A stretch of DNA of 64,000 nucleotides from NCBI GenBank assembly GCA_023413555.1, contig JAEZPG010000035.1, positions 26,639 through 90,638 on the forward strand, read 5' to 3'. The position numbers were made by a program, and so were the translations under genes. Every line of letters begins with the position of its first letter. Positions within the stretch are counted from its first letter, which is position 1. The stretch comes from Bacillota bacterium (GTDB lineage: Bacteria > Bacillota > Clostridia > Lachnospirales > Lachnospiraceae). Shown piece after piece: positions 43,089 to 52,209 of this stretch. The notes beneath the pieces are model-generated. The model saw only the letters and a program-made list of their open reading frames with translations. It was not told the origin of the DNA and made no database searches.

Positions 43089-44024
43089 CTAAAATAAGTC
43101 TTTTTTCGCAAAAAAGTATGCAATAATAGAAGTCAATATACAGGCTCCAAAGGTGACAATATAAAATCCATATGCAGTATGCCCTAACGGGATATTATCA
43201 AAATTCATACCATAAAAGCTTGCAATCATAGTAGGAATAGATAATACAATTGTTACAGTAGCTAAAAATTTCATTACGATATTCAAATTATTAGATATAA
43301 CAGATGCAAATGCATCCATCATACCACTCAAAATACCACTATATATATTAGCCATCTCAATTGCCTGCTTATTTTCAATAATAACATCTTCCAGTAATTC
43401 TGTATCTTCCGGATACTTTTTAATTCCTTCACTTTTCATCAACTTCTCCAGCACCACTTCATTGGAACGCAAAGAGGTAGTAAAATATACTAAGCTCTTT
43501 TCCAATTCTAGGAGTTCGATTAACTCTCTGTTTTTTGTAGATTGATGCAGTTTATGCTCAATCTCCTCGCTCTTACGATCAATAATACGTAGATACTGAA
43601 GAAAAACTGTAGCATTTTTATAAAGAATCTGTAGAATAAAACGTGTCTTCATATAAGTATAAAAACCTTTTACACGTCCATCCATAAAATTCTTCAAAAT
43701 AGGGGTTTCTTCTAGACAAATTGATATCAAAACATCTTTAGCAATAATAATACCCATAGGTATCGTCACATAACGATCCTTTCCATTTCTTTCTTCAAGA
43801 GTTGGAATATCTACCAATACTAATGTATAATCATCCTCTACCTCAATTCTGGAACGTTCCTCTTCATCTAGTGGAGCACGTAAATGGTCTATATCGATAT
43901 TGAAGTGTTCAGATACATCTAAGAGCTCGGATGCCGTTGGATTAGTAAGTGCAATCCAACTTCCTGCCTCCATTTGGTTGATTAATCGGATTCCGTCTTC
44001 ATAAGTTTTAAAAATTTCTATCAT
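43089..44024 (-). CDS. CorA-family divalent cation transporter
   Basis: A 311-residue magnesium/cobalt channel of the CorA family. The cytoplasmic N-terminal domain (1-245) ends in the long stalk helix, followed by two membrane helices; the first closes with the signature YGMNFDNIP (residues about 270-278). The C-terminus is basic (AKKDLF). AAGGAG lies six bases before the ATG. It stands alone with 372 bp upstream. Confidence 0.93.
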   Translation of the reverse strand: MIEIFKTYEDGIRLINQMEAGSWIALTNPTASELLDVSEHFNIDIDHLRAPLDEEERSRIEVEDDYTLVLVDIPTLEERNGKDRYVTIPMGIIIAKDVLISICLEETPILKNFMDGRVKGFYTYMKTRFILQILYKNATVFLQYLRIIDRKSEEIEHKLHQSTKNRELIELLELEKSLVYFTTSLRSNEVVLEKLMKSEGIKKYPEDTELLEDVIIENKQAIEMANIYSGILSGMMDAFASVISNNLNIVMKFLATVTIVLSIPTMIASFYGMNFDNIPLGHTAYGFYIVTFGACILTSIIAYFFAKKDLF

Positions 44025-44338
44025 TATACGCTCCTTACCACTCAGACTTTAAACAGTAATACAAAATACGGGCTTGTATAAGAAAGCGTGTCGAAATAAA
44101 TCAATAAGGCTCAAATGCAATCTGCTTACAGTCGGAGTATATGATTATAGTATTATTTCTATTCAGTTCACACGTGCTACTCGGTCCAACTTCCATATAA
44201 TCCTCATCCTCTCTAAGCATATAATTTAAAATAATGATACATCCCTAAAAAATCTTTCTTATGATAGTTATAACCTTTGCAAATTTATCCATAATAACAT
44301 AGGTTAATTATATGGTTTCACTTATCTTTTGTCAAACA
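44025..44338. other. Gene-free stretch upstream of corA
   Basis: About 310 bases with no gene, hairpin or convincing promoter pair that I could identify. It is AT-rich and should hold the corA promoter. The LysM terminator lies at its right end. Confidence 0.4.
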
Positions 44339-44375
44339 CAAAAAGGCAGGATTTTATGAAAAACCCTACCTTTTT
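44339..44375 (-). terminator. Terminator of the LysM gene
   Basis: AAAAAGGCAGG pairs with CCCTACCTTTTT with one mismatch and a loop of about 10 bases; on the minus strand CCTTTTTGTGTTTG follows. Confidence 0.65.
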
Positions 44376-44396
44376 CTACCATTGTATTAGTAATTG

Positions 44397-44948
44397 CTAT
44401 TCTTCGTATTTACTTTCATCCATAGCGTTTGTATTTGGAATTCTTAATATGGTACCAGGTTTTAAAACTATCTCATCTAATCTGTTAAACCTAGCAACAT
44501 CACTTAGTTTTAGGCCGAAACGATCTAGCACATCCTGCATGCTTTCATTTTGTTTTACTACATAATTGATTACAACATAGGAATTGTCTACATTATCCTC
44601 TGATAGACTCTGTCTGTCCATTCTTGGCTGAGGTATTGGTCTTGGTGGCCTTGATGGACCTGGTTCCATTGGTGGCCTTGGTGGTCTTGTTGGACCTGGT
44701 TCCATTGGTGGCCTTGGTGGTCTTGATGGTGGAATTGCTACTGGAAAAGGTCTAATTGGAATGATATCAATATATGGATTTATATATGGAATACATATCT
44801 CCATTCCAACGTAAAGTCTATATATATCAACATCCGGGTTTGCTCGTAATATAAAAGCTAGCGGAATATTATACCGTCTACTTATACTATAAAGAGTATC
44901 CCCAGGCTGAACGACGTATATATCTCCGTTACAATCAGAGTATCTCAT
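44397..44948 (-). CDS. Two-LysM protein with proline-rich repeats
   Basis: Of 183 residues, 9-54 form a LysM domain (DIYVVQPGDTLYSISRRYNI), 70-105 form a proline/arginine linker with the 12-residue unit RPPRPPMEPGPT repeated, and 125-172 form a second LysM domain (INYVVKQNESMQDVLDRFGL). LysM domains bind peptidoglycan or chitin sugars. There is no signal peptide, which in this group points to a spore-coat or mother-cell protein (compare SafA, YaaH); this is inference. AGGAGG lies before the ATG. It is a single gene. Confidence 0.85.
   Translation of the reverse strand: MRYSDCNGDIYVVQPGDTLYSISRRYNIPLAFILRANPDVDIYRLYVGMEICIPYINPYIDIIPIRPFPVAIPPSRPPRPPMEPGPTRPPRPPMEPGPSRPPRPIPQPRMDRQSLSEDNVDNSYVVINYVVKQNESMQDVLDRFGLKLSDVARFNRLDEIVLKPGTILRIPNTNAMDESKYEE
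44656..44727. repeat. 36-bp tandem repeat in the LysM gene
   Basis: Two nearly identical 36-bp units (44656-44691 and 44692-44727) plus a partial copy before them encode the proline-rich 12-residue repeats. The unit number is likely to vary between strains. Confidence 0.85.
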
Positions 44949-45092
44949 TATTACCTCCTATCGGAAACCTGATTTACAGGTAATCAATATAAATTTACTA
45001 TTTTGTATTCATTATATTCCCAGATATACCAATGGTGATTTTGATTATTTCACTAAATGATGGAAAATAATATCAGTAGATAAATTAATTTA

Positions 45093-45128
45093 TTGAATAT
45101 CAATTCAATGTATCGTATAATTACGATA
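45093..45128 (+). promoter_or_regulatory. Promoter of the dehydratase activator with two dyads
   Basis: TTGAAT (45093-45098) and TATAAT (45116-45121) are exactly 17 bp apart. TTGAAT-N4-ATTCAA (45093-45108) covers the -35, and TATCGTA-N4-TACGATA (45111-45128) is centred on the -10. Confidence 0.7.
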
Positions 45129-45184
45129 TGCTCAAAATAAAAAGTAAATAATACAGTAAGGAGGAACAGCTAACGCTGAATAGT

Positions 45185-48100
45185 ATGTCAAATTATATAT
45201 ACAGAATGGGAATTGATATCGGTTCTACTACAGTTAAAATTGCTGTATTGGATCCTGATTCAAATATATTATTCTCTGATTATGAACGTCACTTTGCAAA
45301 TATACAAGAGACTTTAAGTAGTCTTGTTACAAAAGCCAGAAGCAGCCTAGGTAATTTAAAATTTGCTCCTATGATTACAGGTTCTGGTGGATTGGCATTA
45401 GCCAAACATATGAATATTCCTTTTATTCAAGAGGTTGTAGCCGTTTCCTCTGCTCTTGAGTATTATGCACCTCAAACAGACGTAGCCATAGAACTAGGTG
45501 GCGAGGATGCTAAAATAATCTATTTTAGTAATGGAATTGAACAGAGGATGAATGGTATATGTGCCGGGGGAACCGGTTCTTTTATTGACCAAATGGCTAC
45601 TCTACTGAAAACAGATGCTGCTGGATTAAATGAGTATGCGAAAGACTATCAGGCGATATATCCTATTGCAGCACGATGTGGTGTATTTGCCAAGTCAGAC
45701 ATACAACCTTTAATCAATGAAGGTGCTACCAAACCAGATTTATCTGCATCTATTTTTCAAGCTGTAGTAAATCAAACTATCAGTGGTCTTGCTTGTGGCA
45801 AACCAATTCGAGGTCATGTAGCATTTCTTGGTGGACCGCTTCATTTCTTAACTGAGTTAAAACAGTCCTTTATCAGGACCTTAAATTTAACTGAAGAAAC
45901 TACTGTGGATTTAGACAATTCTCATTTGTTTGCTGCAATAGGTAGTGCTATGAGTAGTACTGGAGAAGGAATTACCTCCTTTAATGATTTGGTAACTCTC
46001 CTCTCACAGCAAATCAAATTGGATTTTGAAGTAACCAGATTAGATCCACTATTTAAGGATCAAGAAGATTATGACGCTTTCCTTAAGAAGCACTCTGAAC
46101 ATACTGTGAAAAAGGGAGAACTATCTACATACAAGGGTAATTGTTTTTTAGGAATCGATGCTGGCTCCACTACTACCAAAGCAGCCCTTGTTGGGGAAGA
46201 TGGTACGCTTTTATACTCTTTTTATAGTAATAACAATGGTAGTCCTTTAAAGACTACTATTAAGGCAATTAAAGAGATCTATTCTTTGCTTCCAAAAGGA
46301 GCTACTATCGTTCGCTCCTGTTCTACTGGTTATGGTGAAGCTTTAATTAAGTCTGCCCTTTTATTAGATGAAGGTGAAGTAGAAACCGTAGCTCACTACT
46401 ATGCTGCCGCATTCTTCAATCCAGAAGTAGATTGTATTTTGGATATTGGTGGCCAGGATATGAAGTGTATTAAGATTAAGAATCAAACTGTTGATAGCGT
46501 ACAATTAAACGAGGCTTGTTCCTCTGGTTGTGGTTCCTTTATTGAAACCTTTGCCAAGTCTCTAAATTATGAGGTAGCTGATTTTGCAAAGGTAGCATTA
46601 TTCGCTAACCATCCAATTGACTTAGGATCTCGTTGTACTGTATTTATGAACTCTAAGGTAAAACAAGCACAAAAAGAAGGTGCTAGTGTTGCAGATATTT
46701 CCGCTGGTCTTGCCTATTCAGTAATAAAAAATGCGCTTTTAAAAGTTATTAAAATCACCGATCCAAAGGACTTAGGTAACAACATTGTTGTACAGGGTGG
46801 AACCTTCTATAACGATGCAGTACTTCGAAGCTTTGAGATTATATCAAACTGTAATGCAGTAAGACCAGACATTGCTGGAATAATGGGTGCCTTTGGTGCT
46901 GCACTTATTGCAAGAGAACATTTTGAAGATCAGGAGACTACTATGCTAAGCATAGAAGCTATTAACAACCTAAAGTTTGATACTATTATGTCTCGTTGTA
47001 AGAGCTGTACCAATAATTGCCGTCTTACTATTAATCGTTTTTCCGGTGGACGTAATTTTATCTCTGGAAATCGATGTGAAAAAGGGTTAGGAAAAGATAA
47101 ACATCATGAAGATGTACCAAATCTATTTGAATATAAAAATAAACGTACCTTTGACTACACTCCGTTGTCGGAACAGGAAGCATATCGGGGAAGTGTTGGT
47201 ATTCCACGTGTTCTCAATCTATATGAGAATTACCCATTCTGGTTTACCTTCTTTACTAAACTAGGATACCGAGTTATTATTTCCCCAGAGTCTAATCGTG
47301 GCATCTATGAACTTGGAATTGAATCCATTCCTTCTGAGTCTGAATGTTATCCTGCAAAGTTGGCTCATGGACATATAATGTGGTTAATTAAAGAAGGTTT
47401 AAAGTACATCTTCTATCCATGTATTCCCTACGAAAGATTAGAAGATGAAACTGCTAACGATCATTATAACTGTCCTATTGTAACTTCTTATGGAGAGAAT
47501 ATTAAGAACAATGTGGAGGAATTACAGGATGCCTCCATTGTCTACGAGAATCCTTTCCTCTCTTTTGAGTCAGAGGAGATTGTATATAATCAGCTTTTAA
47601 AGGTATTTGCTAAGCCTAAGAATATTCCTGCAAAGGAATTAAAAGTTGCCGTACATGCTGCTTATGAAGAATTAACTTTAGCTCGCGATGACATTCGTAA
47701 AAAAGGGGAAGAAGTTGTCTCATACCTAGATAAGACAGGAAAAAGAGGAATTATATTAGCAGGCAGACCCTATCATATTGATAAAGAGATCAACCATGGT
47801 ATTCCAGAGCTAATTACTTCCTATGGAATAGCTGTATTAACGGAAGATAGCGTAAGTCATCTTGCAAAAATTGATCGTCCTACAATTGTCATGGATCAAT
47901 GGACCTACCATACACGTCTTTATGGTGCTGCATCCTTCGTCCGTTCTAAAGACAATCTTGATTTGATTCAGTTAAATTCCTTTGGTTGTGGGTTAGATGC
48001 TGTTACCACTGACCAAGTAAACGATATACTGACAAAATCAAATAAAATATATACTGTATTAAAAATTGATGAAGTAAATAATTTGGGGGCTGCCAGAATT

Positions 48101-49420
48101 AGGATACGCTCACTAATCTCTGCTGTGAAAGATAGAGAGAAAAAACATGTTTCAGTGAAGATTCAGGATAGTGCTCATCACAGAGTAGTCTTTACGGAAA
48201 AGATGAAGGATGAATACACTCTTCTCTGTCCACAGATGTCTCCTATCCATTTTGATTTTGTAGAAGAAGCCTTTAAATGTTGTGGATATAATGCTGTAAT
48301 TCTTAATGGAGATGAACGAAAAGTCGTAGACTGTGGTCTAAAATTTGTTAATAATGACGCTTGTTACCCTTCTGTTATTGTAGTTGGTCAGATTATGGAA
48401 GCTTTATTATCTGGTAAATATGATATAAATAGAGTTGCTGTTATTATCACTCAGACAGGTGGTGGGTGTAGAGCTACAAACTATATAGGATTTATTAGAC
48501 GTGCCCTCGAAAAGGCAGGAATGACACAGATTCCAGTAATCTCACTAAGTGCTCAGGGCTTAGAAAAAAATCCGGGTCTAAAGTATACTCCAAAAATCCT
48601 GAATCGTGCGATGCAAGCATTGGTATATGGTGACCTTTTAATGCGTGTATTATACCGTGTTAGACCATACGAAGCGGTAAAGGGTTCTGCTAATGAGCTA
48701 TATAAAAAATGGAAAACACGTTGCAAAGCTTCTATCTCTAATGGAAAACGAAGTGAATTTAAGAAAAACATTCGAGGTATTGTACATGATTTTGACACCT
48801 TAGAATGTCTGGATATTGTAAAACCTCGGGTTGGTGTGGTTGGCGAGATTCTCGTAAAGTTTTTACCTGCAGCAAATAATTATTTAGTTGAACAGCTAGA
48901 GGCAGAAGGCGCTGAGGCTGTAATGCCTGATTTAATTGATTTCTTCCTTTACTGTGCATATGATAATAATTATAAGGCAGAGAATCTTGGTAAGAGTAAA
49001 AAAGCTGCCTGCATCAGTAATCTTGCTATACGAATCATCGAGTTTTATAGGAAACCGGCTGTAAAAGCATTAAGAGCCAGTAGCCGTTTCACTCCTCCAG
49101 TTAAGATAAATGTCCTTGCTGATTATGCAAAAGACTTTGTATCGATTGGAAACCAAACTGGGGAAGGTTGGTTCCTAACTGGCGAAATGATTGAATTGAT
49201 TCATTCCGGAGCGAACAATATTGTTTGTACGCAGCCTTTTGCTTGCCTTCCAAATCACGTTGTCGGAAAAGGTGTAATTAAAGTTCTTCGCTCTGCCTTC
49301 AAAGACGTCAATATAGTAGCCGTTGATTACGATCCAGGTGCTAGCGAAGTTAATCAGTTAAACCGAATCAAACTAATGCTTGCTACTGCTGAAAAGAATT
49401 TAAAGAAACAACCATTGTAG
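45185..49420 (+). CDS. Double-domain 2-hydroxyacyl-CoA dehydratase activator (BadF/BcrAD + DUF2229)
   Basis: A 1411-residue protein. Two ASKHA ATPase domains (about 8-260 and 322-580) each start with a phosphate loop, GIDIGSTTVKIAV and GIDAGSTTTKAAL. Each also has the two cysteines that bridge a [4Fe-4S] cluster in HgdC-type activators: ICAGGTGSFID with ARCGVFAKSD, and ACSSGCGSFIE with SRCTVFMNSK. The second half (about 655-1411) is DUF2229 and HgdB-like. Activators of this kind fire single electrons with ATP into CoA dehydratases or benzoyl-CoA-type reductases. The substrate of this long stand-alone form is unknown. The start is unsure: AAGGAGG lies 20 nt before ATG 45185 but 11 nt before an in-frame CTG at 45176. 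Confidence 0.88.
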   Translation: MSNYIYRMGIDIGSTTVKIAVLDPDSNILFSDYERHFANIQETLSSLVTKARSSLGNLKFAPMITGSGGLALAKHMNIPFIQEVVAVSSALEYYAPQTDVAIELGGEDAKIIYFSNGIEQRMNGICAGGTGSFIDQMATLLKTDAAGLNEYAKDYQAIYPIAARCGVFAKSDIQPLINEGATKPDLSASIFQAVVNQTISGLACGKPIRGHVAFLGGPLHFLTELKQSFIRTLNLTEETTVDLDNSHLFAAIGSAMSSTGEGITSFNDLVTLLSQQIKLDFEVTRLDPLFKDQEDYDAFLKKHSEHTVKKGELSTYKGNCFLGIDAGSTTTKAALVGEDGTLLYSFYSNNNGSPLKTTIKAIKEIYSLLPKGATIVRSCSTGYGEALIKSALLLDEGEVETVAHYYAAAFFNPEVDCILDIGGQDMKCIKIKNQTVDSVQLNEACSSGCGSFIETFAKSLNYEVADFAKVALFANHPIDLGSRCTVFMNSKVKQAQKEGASVADISAGLAYSVIKNALLKVIKITDPKDLGNNIVVQGGTFYNDAVLRSFEIISNCNAVRPDIAGIMGAFGAALIAREHFEDQETTMLSIEAINNLKFDTIMSRCKSCTNNCRLTINRFSGGRNFISGNRCEKGLGKDKHHEDVPNLFEYKNKRTFDYTPLSEQEAYRGSVGIPRVLNLYENYPFWFTFFTKLGYRVIISPESNRGIYELGIESIPSESECYPAKLAHGHIMWLIKEGLKYIFYPCIPYERLEDETANDHYNCPIVTSYGENIKNNVEELQDASIVYENPFLSFESEEIVYNQLLKVFAKPKNIPAKELKVAVHAAYEELTLARDDIRKKGEEVVSYLDKTGKRGIILAGRPYHIDKEINHGIPELITSYGIAVLTEDSVSHLAKIDRPTIVMDQWTYHTRLYGAASFVRSKDNLDLIQLNSFGCGLDAVTTDQVNDILTKSNKIYTVLKIDEVNNLGAARIRIRSLISAVKDREKKHVSVKIQDSAHHRVVFTEKMKDEYTLLCPQMSPIHFDFVEEAFKCCGYNAVILNGDERKVVDCGLKFVNNDACYPSVIVVGQIMEALLSGKYDINRVAVIITQTGGGCRATNYIGFIRRALEKAGMTQIPVISLSAQGLEKNPGLKYTPKILNRAMQALVYGDLLMRVLYRVRPYEAVKGSANELYKKWKTRCKASISNGKRSEFKKNIRGIVHDFDTLECLDIVKPRVGVVGEILVKFLPAANNYLVEQLEAEGAEAVMPDLIDFFLYCAYDNNYKAENLGKSKKAACISNLAIRIIEFYRKPAVKALRASSRFTPPVKINVLADYAKDFVSIGNQTGEGWFLTGEMIELIHSGANNIVCTQPFACLPNHVVGKGVIKVLRSAFKDVNIVAVDYDPGASEVNQLNRIKLMLATAEKNLKKQPL

Positions 49421-49427
49421 AAAAGAA

Positions 49428-49477
49428 GCGGTTGCCTAATGACTGAGTTCTCAGTTATGAAACAACCGCTCCCTTTT
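49428..49477 (+). terminator. Terminator of the dehydratase activator gene
   Basis: GCGGTTG (49428-49434) pairs with CAACCGC (49463-49469), with an inner ACTGAG-TT-CTCAGT stem, and CCCTTTTTA follows. Confidence 0.85.
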
Positions 49478-49556
49478 TATTCCTAAAATTCATAAGCCAT
49501 TGCACAATGAACTTCTCCACCACGCAATGGCTTATTATAGTAGTTTATTTAATTGT

Positions 49557-49892
49557 CTAGAGAATACTAGTCATATCGCGAAAGCCATGCCCCCAAGTAT
49601 TAATCTCTTTTAAAATTGGTATTAAGGTCTCTCCCATTACAGATAATGAATATTCAACACGTAAAGGTACTTCTGGATAAACAGTTCTAACAACCAAACC
49701 ATCTTTCTCAAGAGCCCGTAGTTGAGCTGTCAATACTTTTTCAGTGAGATTAGGAAATTTGCTTATTAATTCACCAAACCGTTGACTTCCATTCGAAAGA
49801 TTCCATAAAATCACAGCCTTCCATTTTCCACTAATCAAATGAACAACAAGTTCCATTGGACAGTTATATTTTTTCCCTTGATACTCCACCAT
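49557..49892 (-). CDS. HxlR-family regulator
   Basis: A 111-residue winged-helix regulator. The HxlR signature YNCPMELVVHLISGKWKAVILWNL opens the domain and carries the single conserved cysteine (near residue 12) that senses quinones, diamide or aldehydes in relatives such as YodB and HypR. The wing follows at PEVPLRVEYSLSVMGETL. I start at ATG 49892, with AAAGGAG 12 bases upstream; a longer ORF adds 20 residues. It is divergent from the nitroreductase, as in the Bacillus yodB-yodC pair. Confidence 0.88.
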   Translation of the reverse strand: MVEYQGKKYNCPMELVVHLISGKWKAVILWNLSNGSQRFGELISKFPNLTEKVLTAQLRALEKDGLVVRTVYPEVPLRVEYSLSVMGETLIPILKEINTWGHGFRDMTSIL

Positions 49893-49926
49893 TAGATGTA
49901 TGTGCTCCTTTCCAATTAGTAAGTAA

Positions 49927-49974
49927 CGCACATATAAGTGCGATATTGTCATTTAATGCAATTATAAGTAATAT
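49927..49974. promoter_or_regulatory. Divergent operator-promoter region of the HxlR/nitroreductase pair
   Basis: The dyad CGCAC-N6-GTGCG (49927-49942) lies just before a nitroreductase promoter, TTGTCA (49946-49951) and TAATAT (49969-49974), spaced 17 bp. It also falls over the likely -10 region of the regulator gene, so one protein could control both. Confidence 0.5.
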
Positions 49975-50015
49975 ATAAGATACAATCAACAATATAATTG
50001 TAAAGGAGTTAACAT

Positions 50016-50525
50016 ATGAACAAAGTAATTAAAACAATTGTCACACGAAGAAGTATTCGAAAATACACAGAAGAAAAGATTCCAACAGAAACACTAGAAC
50101 TATTATTATTGGCTGCGATGAATGCTCCTTCGGCTTGTAATCAACAGGCCTGGTATTTCATTGTGGTAACAGATCAGGATAAATTAGATAAGCTATCTAC
50201 TTTACACAGTGGTGTTGAATTTGTAAAAAACGCACCTGCCGCTATCATCGTATGTTCAGAGCCTAATGCCACCATTCTTGACTATTACTGGATAGATGAG
50301 TGTGCTGCTGCCACTCAAAATCTTTTGCTAGCAGCTCACTCTCTTGGATTAGGTGCTATTTGGACTGGAATAAACCATGAAAATTTGGAGGATATCAATT
50401 TCTATCGTAATATCCTTAACATCTCAGACCAATATACTCCTTTCGCCATGATTCCTATTGGCCACCCTGCAGAGCAAAGAGTATCTGTTAATAAGTATAA
50501 CGATAAAAAGATCTTGTGGAATTAA
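50016..50525 (+). CDS. Nitroreductase-family flavoprotein
   Basis: A 169-residue FMN-dependent NAD(P)H oxidoreductase. TRRSIRKYTEEKIP near residue 10 binds FMN phosphate, NAPSACNQQAWYFIVVTD near 36 is typical of the family, and IPIGHPAE closes it near 150. AAAGGAG precedes the ATG. Such enzymes reduce nitro compounds and quinones. The divergent HxlR gene suggests induction by electrophiles. A weak hairpin (50553-50583) follows. Confidence 0.92.
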   Translation: MNKVIKTIVTRRSIRKYTEEKIPTETLELLLLAAMNAPSACNQQAWYFIVVTDQDKLDKLSTLHSGVEFVKNAPAAIIVCSEPNATILDYYWIDECAAATQNLLLAAHSLGLGAIWTGINHENLEDINFYRNILNISDQYTPFAMIPIGHPAEQRVSVNKYNDKKILWN

Positions 50526-50552
50526 GTGCTATGTTATAAGACATAAATGTAA

Positions 50553-50583
50553 TCAGCAGGTAATGTTATTAAAAGCCTGCTGA
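50553..50583. terminator. Hairpin between convergent nitroreductase and hisF genes
   Basis: TCAGCAGG (50553-50560) pairs with CCTGCTGA (50576-50583). T-tracts are poor on both sides, so strength as a terminator is doubtful. Confidence 0.45.
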
Positions 50584-50642
50584 CTCTCTTAATTCAATCT
50601 TTAAAATATAATTATTTAAACATGCCACATAATCCTACCATA

Positions 50643-51404
50643 TTATCTTCTTACACTAACTCCCCTGTCATTTAGATAGTCTTTAACTTGTCCAATCTCC
50701 AATTCTTTATAATGAAATAAAGAAGCAGCCAAGGCCGCATCCGCCTTTCCTTCTGTTAAAGCATCATAAAAGTGTTCTAACTTTCCAGCCCCACCTGATG
50801 CAATCACTGGTACTTTTACATTCTCTGATATCATTCTAGTAAGCTCTAGATCATATCCATCTTTTGTTCCATCTTTATCCATACTTGTTAAAAGAATCTC
50901 TCCAGCTCCAAGATCACAGGCTTTCATCACCCATTCCACAGCATCAATTCCCATATCTACGCGACCACCATTTTTATATATGTTCCAGCCACTTCCATCC
51001 GTTCTTCTTTTAGCATCAACTGCAAGTACCACACACTGACTTCCAAACTTATCTGCTGCATCTGCAATAAGAGTCGGGTTTAATATTGCTGCCGTATTAA
51101 CCGCGACTTTATCCGCACCTTCTCTAAGAATCTCTTTAAAATCAGCAACTGTACGTATTCCTCCACCAACTGTAAAAGGAATAAAAACAGTTTCAGCAAC
51201 CCGCCGTACCATATCAATTTTAATTGTTCTGGCATCACTGGAAGCTGTAATATCTAAAAAAACAAGTTCATCTGCTCCAGCCTCATTATATGCCTTGCCA
51301 ACCAAAACTGGATCTCCTGCATCCTTTAAATCAACAAAGTTAACACCCTTAACAACTCTTCCATTATGCACATCTAAACATGGGATAATACGTTTCGTAA
51401 ACAT
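50643..51404 (-). CDS. hisF: Imidazole glycerol phosphate synthase cyclase subunit
   Basis: With HisH it makes imidazole glycerol phosphate and AICAR from PRFAR and glutamine-derived ammonia in histidine synthesis. The 253-residue TIM barrel starts FTKRIIPCLDVHNGRVVKGV, with catalytic Asp in CLDV; the second catalytic Asp lies in LLTSMDKDGTKDGYD near residue 176. The two phosphate sites GGGIRT and ASGGAG are present. It follows hisH by 11 bp. Confidence 0.97.
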   Translation of the reverse strand: MFTKRIIPCLDVHNGRVVKGVNFVDLKDAGDPVLVGKAYNEAGADELVFLDITASSDARTIKIDMVRRVAETVFIPFTVGGGIRTVADFKEILREGADKVAVNTAAILNPTLIADAADKFGSQCVVLAVDAKRRTDGSGWNIYKNGGRVDMGIDAVEWVMKACDLGAGEILLTSMDKDGTKDGYDLELTRMISENVKVPVIASGGAGKLEHFYDALTEGKADAALAASLFHYKELEIGQVKDYLNDRGVSVRR

Positions 51405-51415
51405 GTTTAACCTCC

Positions 51416-52018
51416 TTATAAATCAGCAAAATTACGCAAAATCTGTAAGCCTATACCACCACTCTTTTCAGGATGAAATTGACAGCCAAATAGATTATCA
51501 CTTTCGATGGCAGCGTGAATGGTAGTGCTGTAAAACGTGGTTGCTGCCACATCCTGCAGATTCTGTGCACATAAATAGTAGGAATGTACAAAATAGACAT
51601 AAGAATATTGAGGAATACCATCAAATAGTCTAGAAGACTTTGGCAAAGCAATGTCATTCCACCCAATATGTGGAATCTTTAAGTCCGGCCCATCAGGAAT
51701 TCTAACAATCTTTCCAGGCAACAATCCTAGTCCATTAATACCAGGAGCTTCCTCGCTTTCATCAAACATAAGTTGCAAACCCAGGCAAATACCCAAAAAA
51801 GGTTTATTCTTAGCAAGATCTTTTATAGTATCTACCAATTTATAATGATGTAATTTTTTCATAGCGTTACCAAATGCTCCTACTCCTGGTAGAATTATTT
51901 TATCCGCTTTATGTAATAGTTCCTTGTCTCTTGTTATTACAGGCTCTTCTCCAAGTAAAATCAATGCTTTTTCAACACTTTTTAAATTCCCAGCATCATA
52001 ATCAATGATTGCAATCAT
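51416..52018 (-). CDS. hisH: Imidazole glycerol phosphate synthase glutaminase subunit
   Basis: A class-I glutaminase of 200 residues that feeds ammonia to HisF. It starts IAIIDYDAGNLKSVEKAL; the nucleophile is the cysteine of GICLGLQLMF near residue 80, and the His-Glu pair is in QFHPEKSGG near 182. ATG 52018 follows AGAAGGATG; the 29-residue extension upstream has no ribosome site. Only hisH and hisF are here; no other his gene lies in the window. Confidence 0.96.
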   Translation of the reverse strand: MIAIIDYDAGNLKSVEKALILLGEEPVITRDKELLHKADKIILPGVGAFGNAMKKLHHYKLVDTIKDLAKNKPFLGICLGLQLMFDESEEAPGINGLGLLPGKIVRIPDGPDLKIPHIGWNDIALPKSSRLFDGIPQYSYVYFVHSYYLCAQNLQDVAATTFYSTTIHAAIESDNLFGCQFHPEKSGGIGLQILRNFADL

Positions 52019-52143
52019 ATATACACATCCTTCTATCTCATAAAATCCAGAATACTTGAACAAAGAATTCTTCTTACAAAATTCTTCCTCTGAGCTGGAA
52101 TGCACTAACTACAACTTCTTTACGATATAGTACCATCCCAAAA

Positions 52144-52180
52144 AATAAAGAATAGCCAGTTATCACTTGCTATTCTTTAT
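52144..52180 (-). terminator. Terminator of the 684-residue protein gene
   Basis: AAAGAATAGC (52147-52156) pairs with GCTATTCTTT (52169-52178), extended by A-T pairs, and on the minus strand TTTATTTTTTGG follows. Confidence 0.8.
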
Positions 52181-52209
52181 ATCTTAAATGACTTCTTCTG
52201 AAAAAGCAA

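Noticed and set aside
50643..52018. hisHF as surface-polysaccharide amidotransferase pair
   Set aside because: Both proteins keep the canonical HisF and HisH motifs and no sugar-modifying gene is adjacent.
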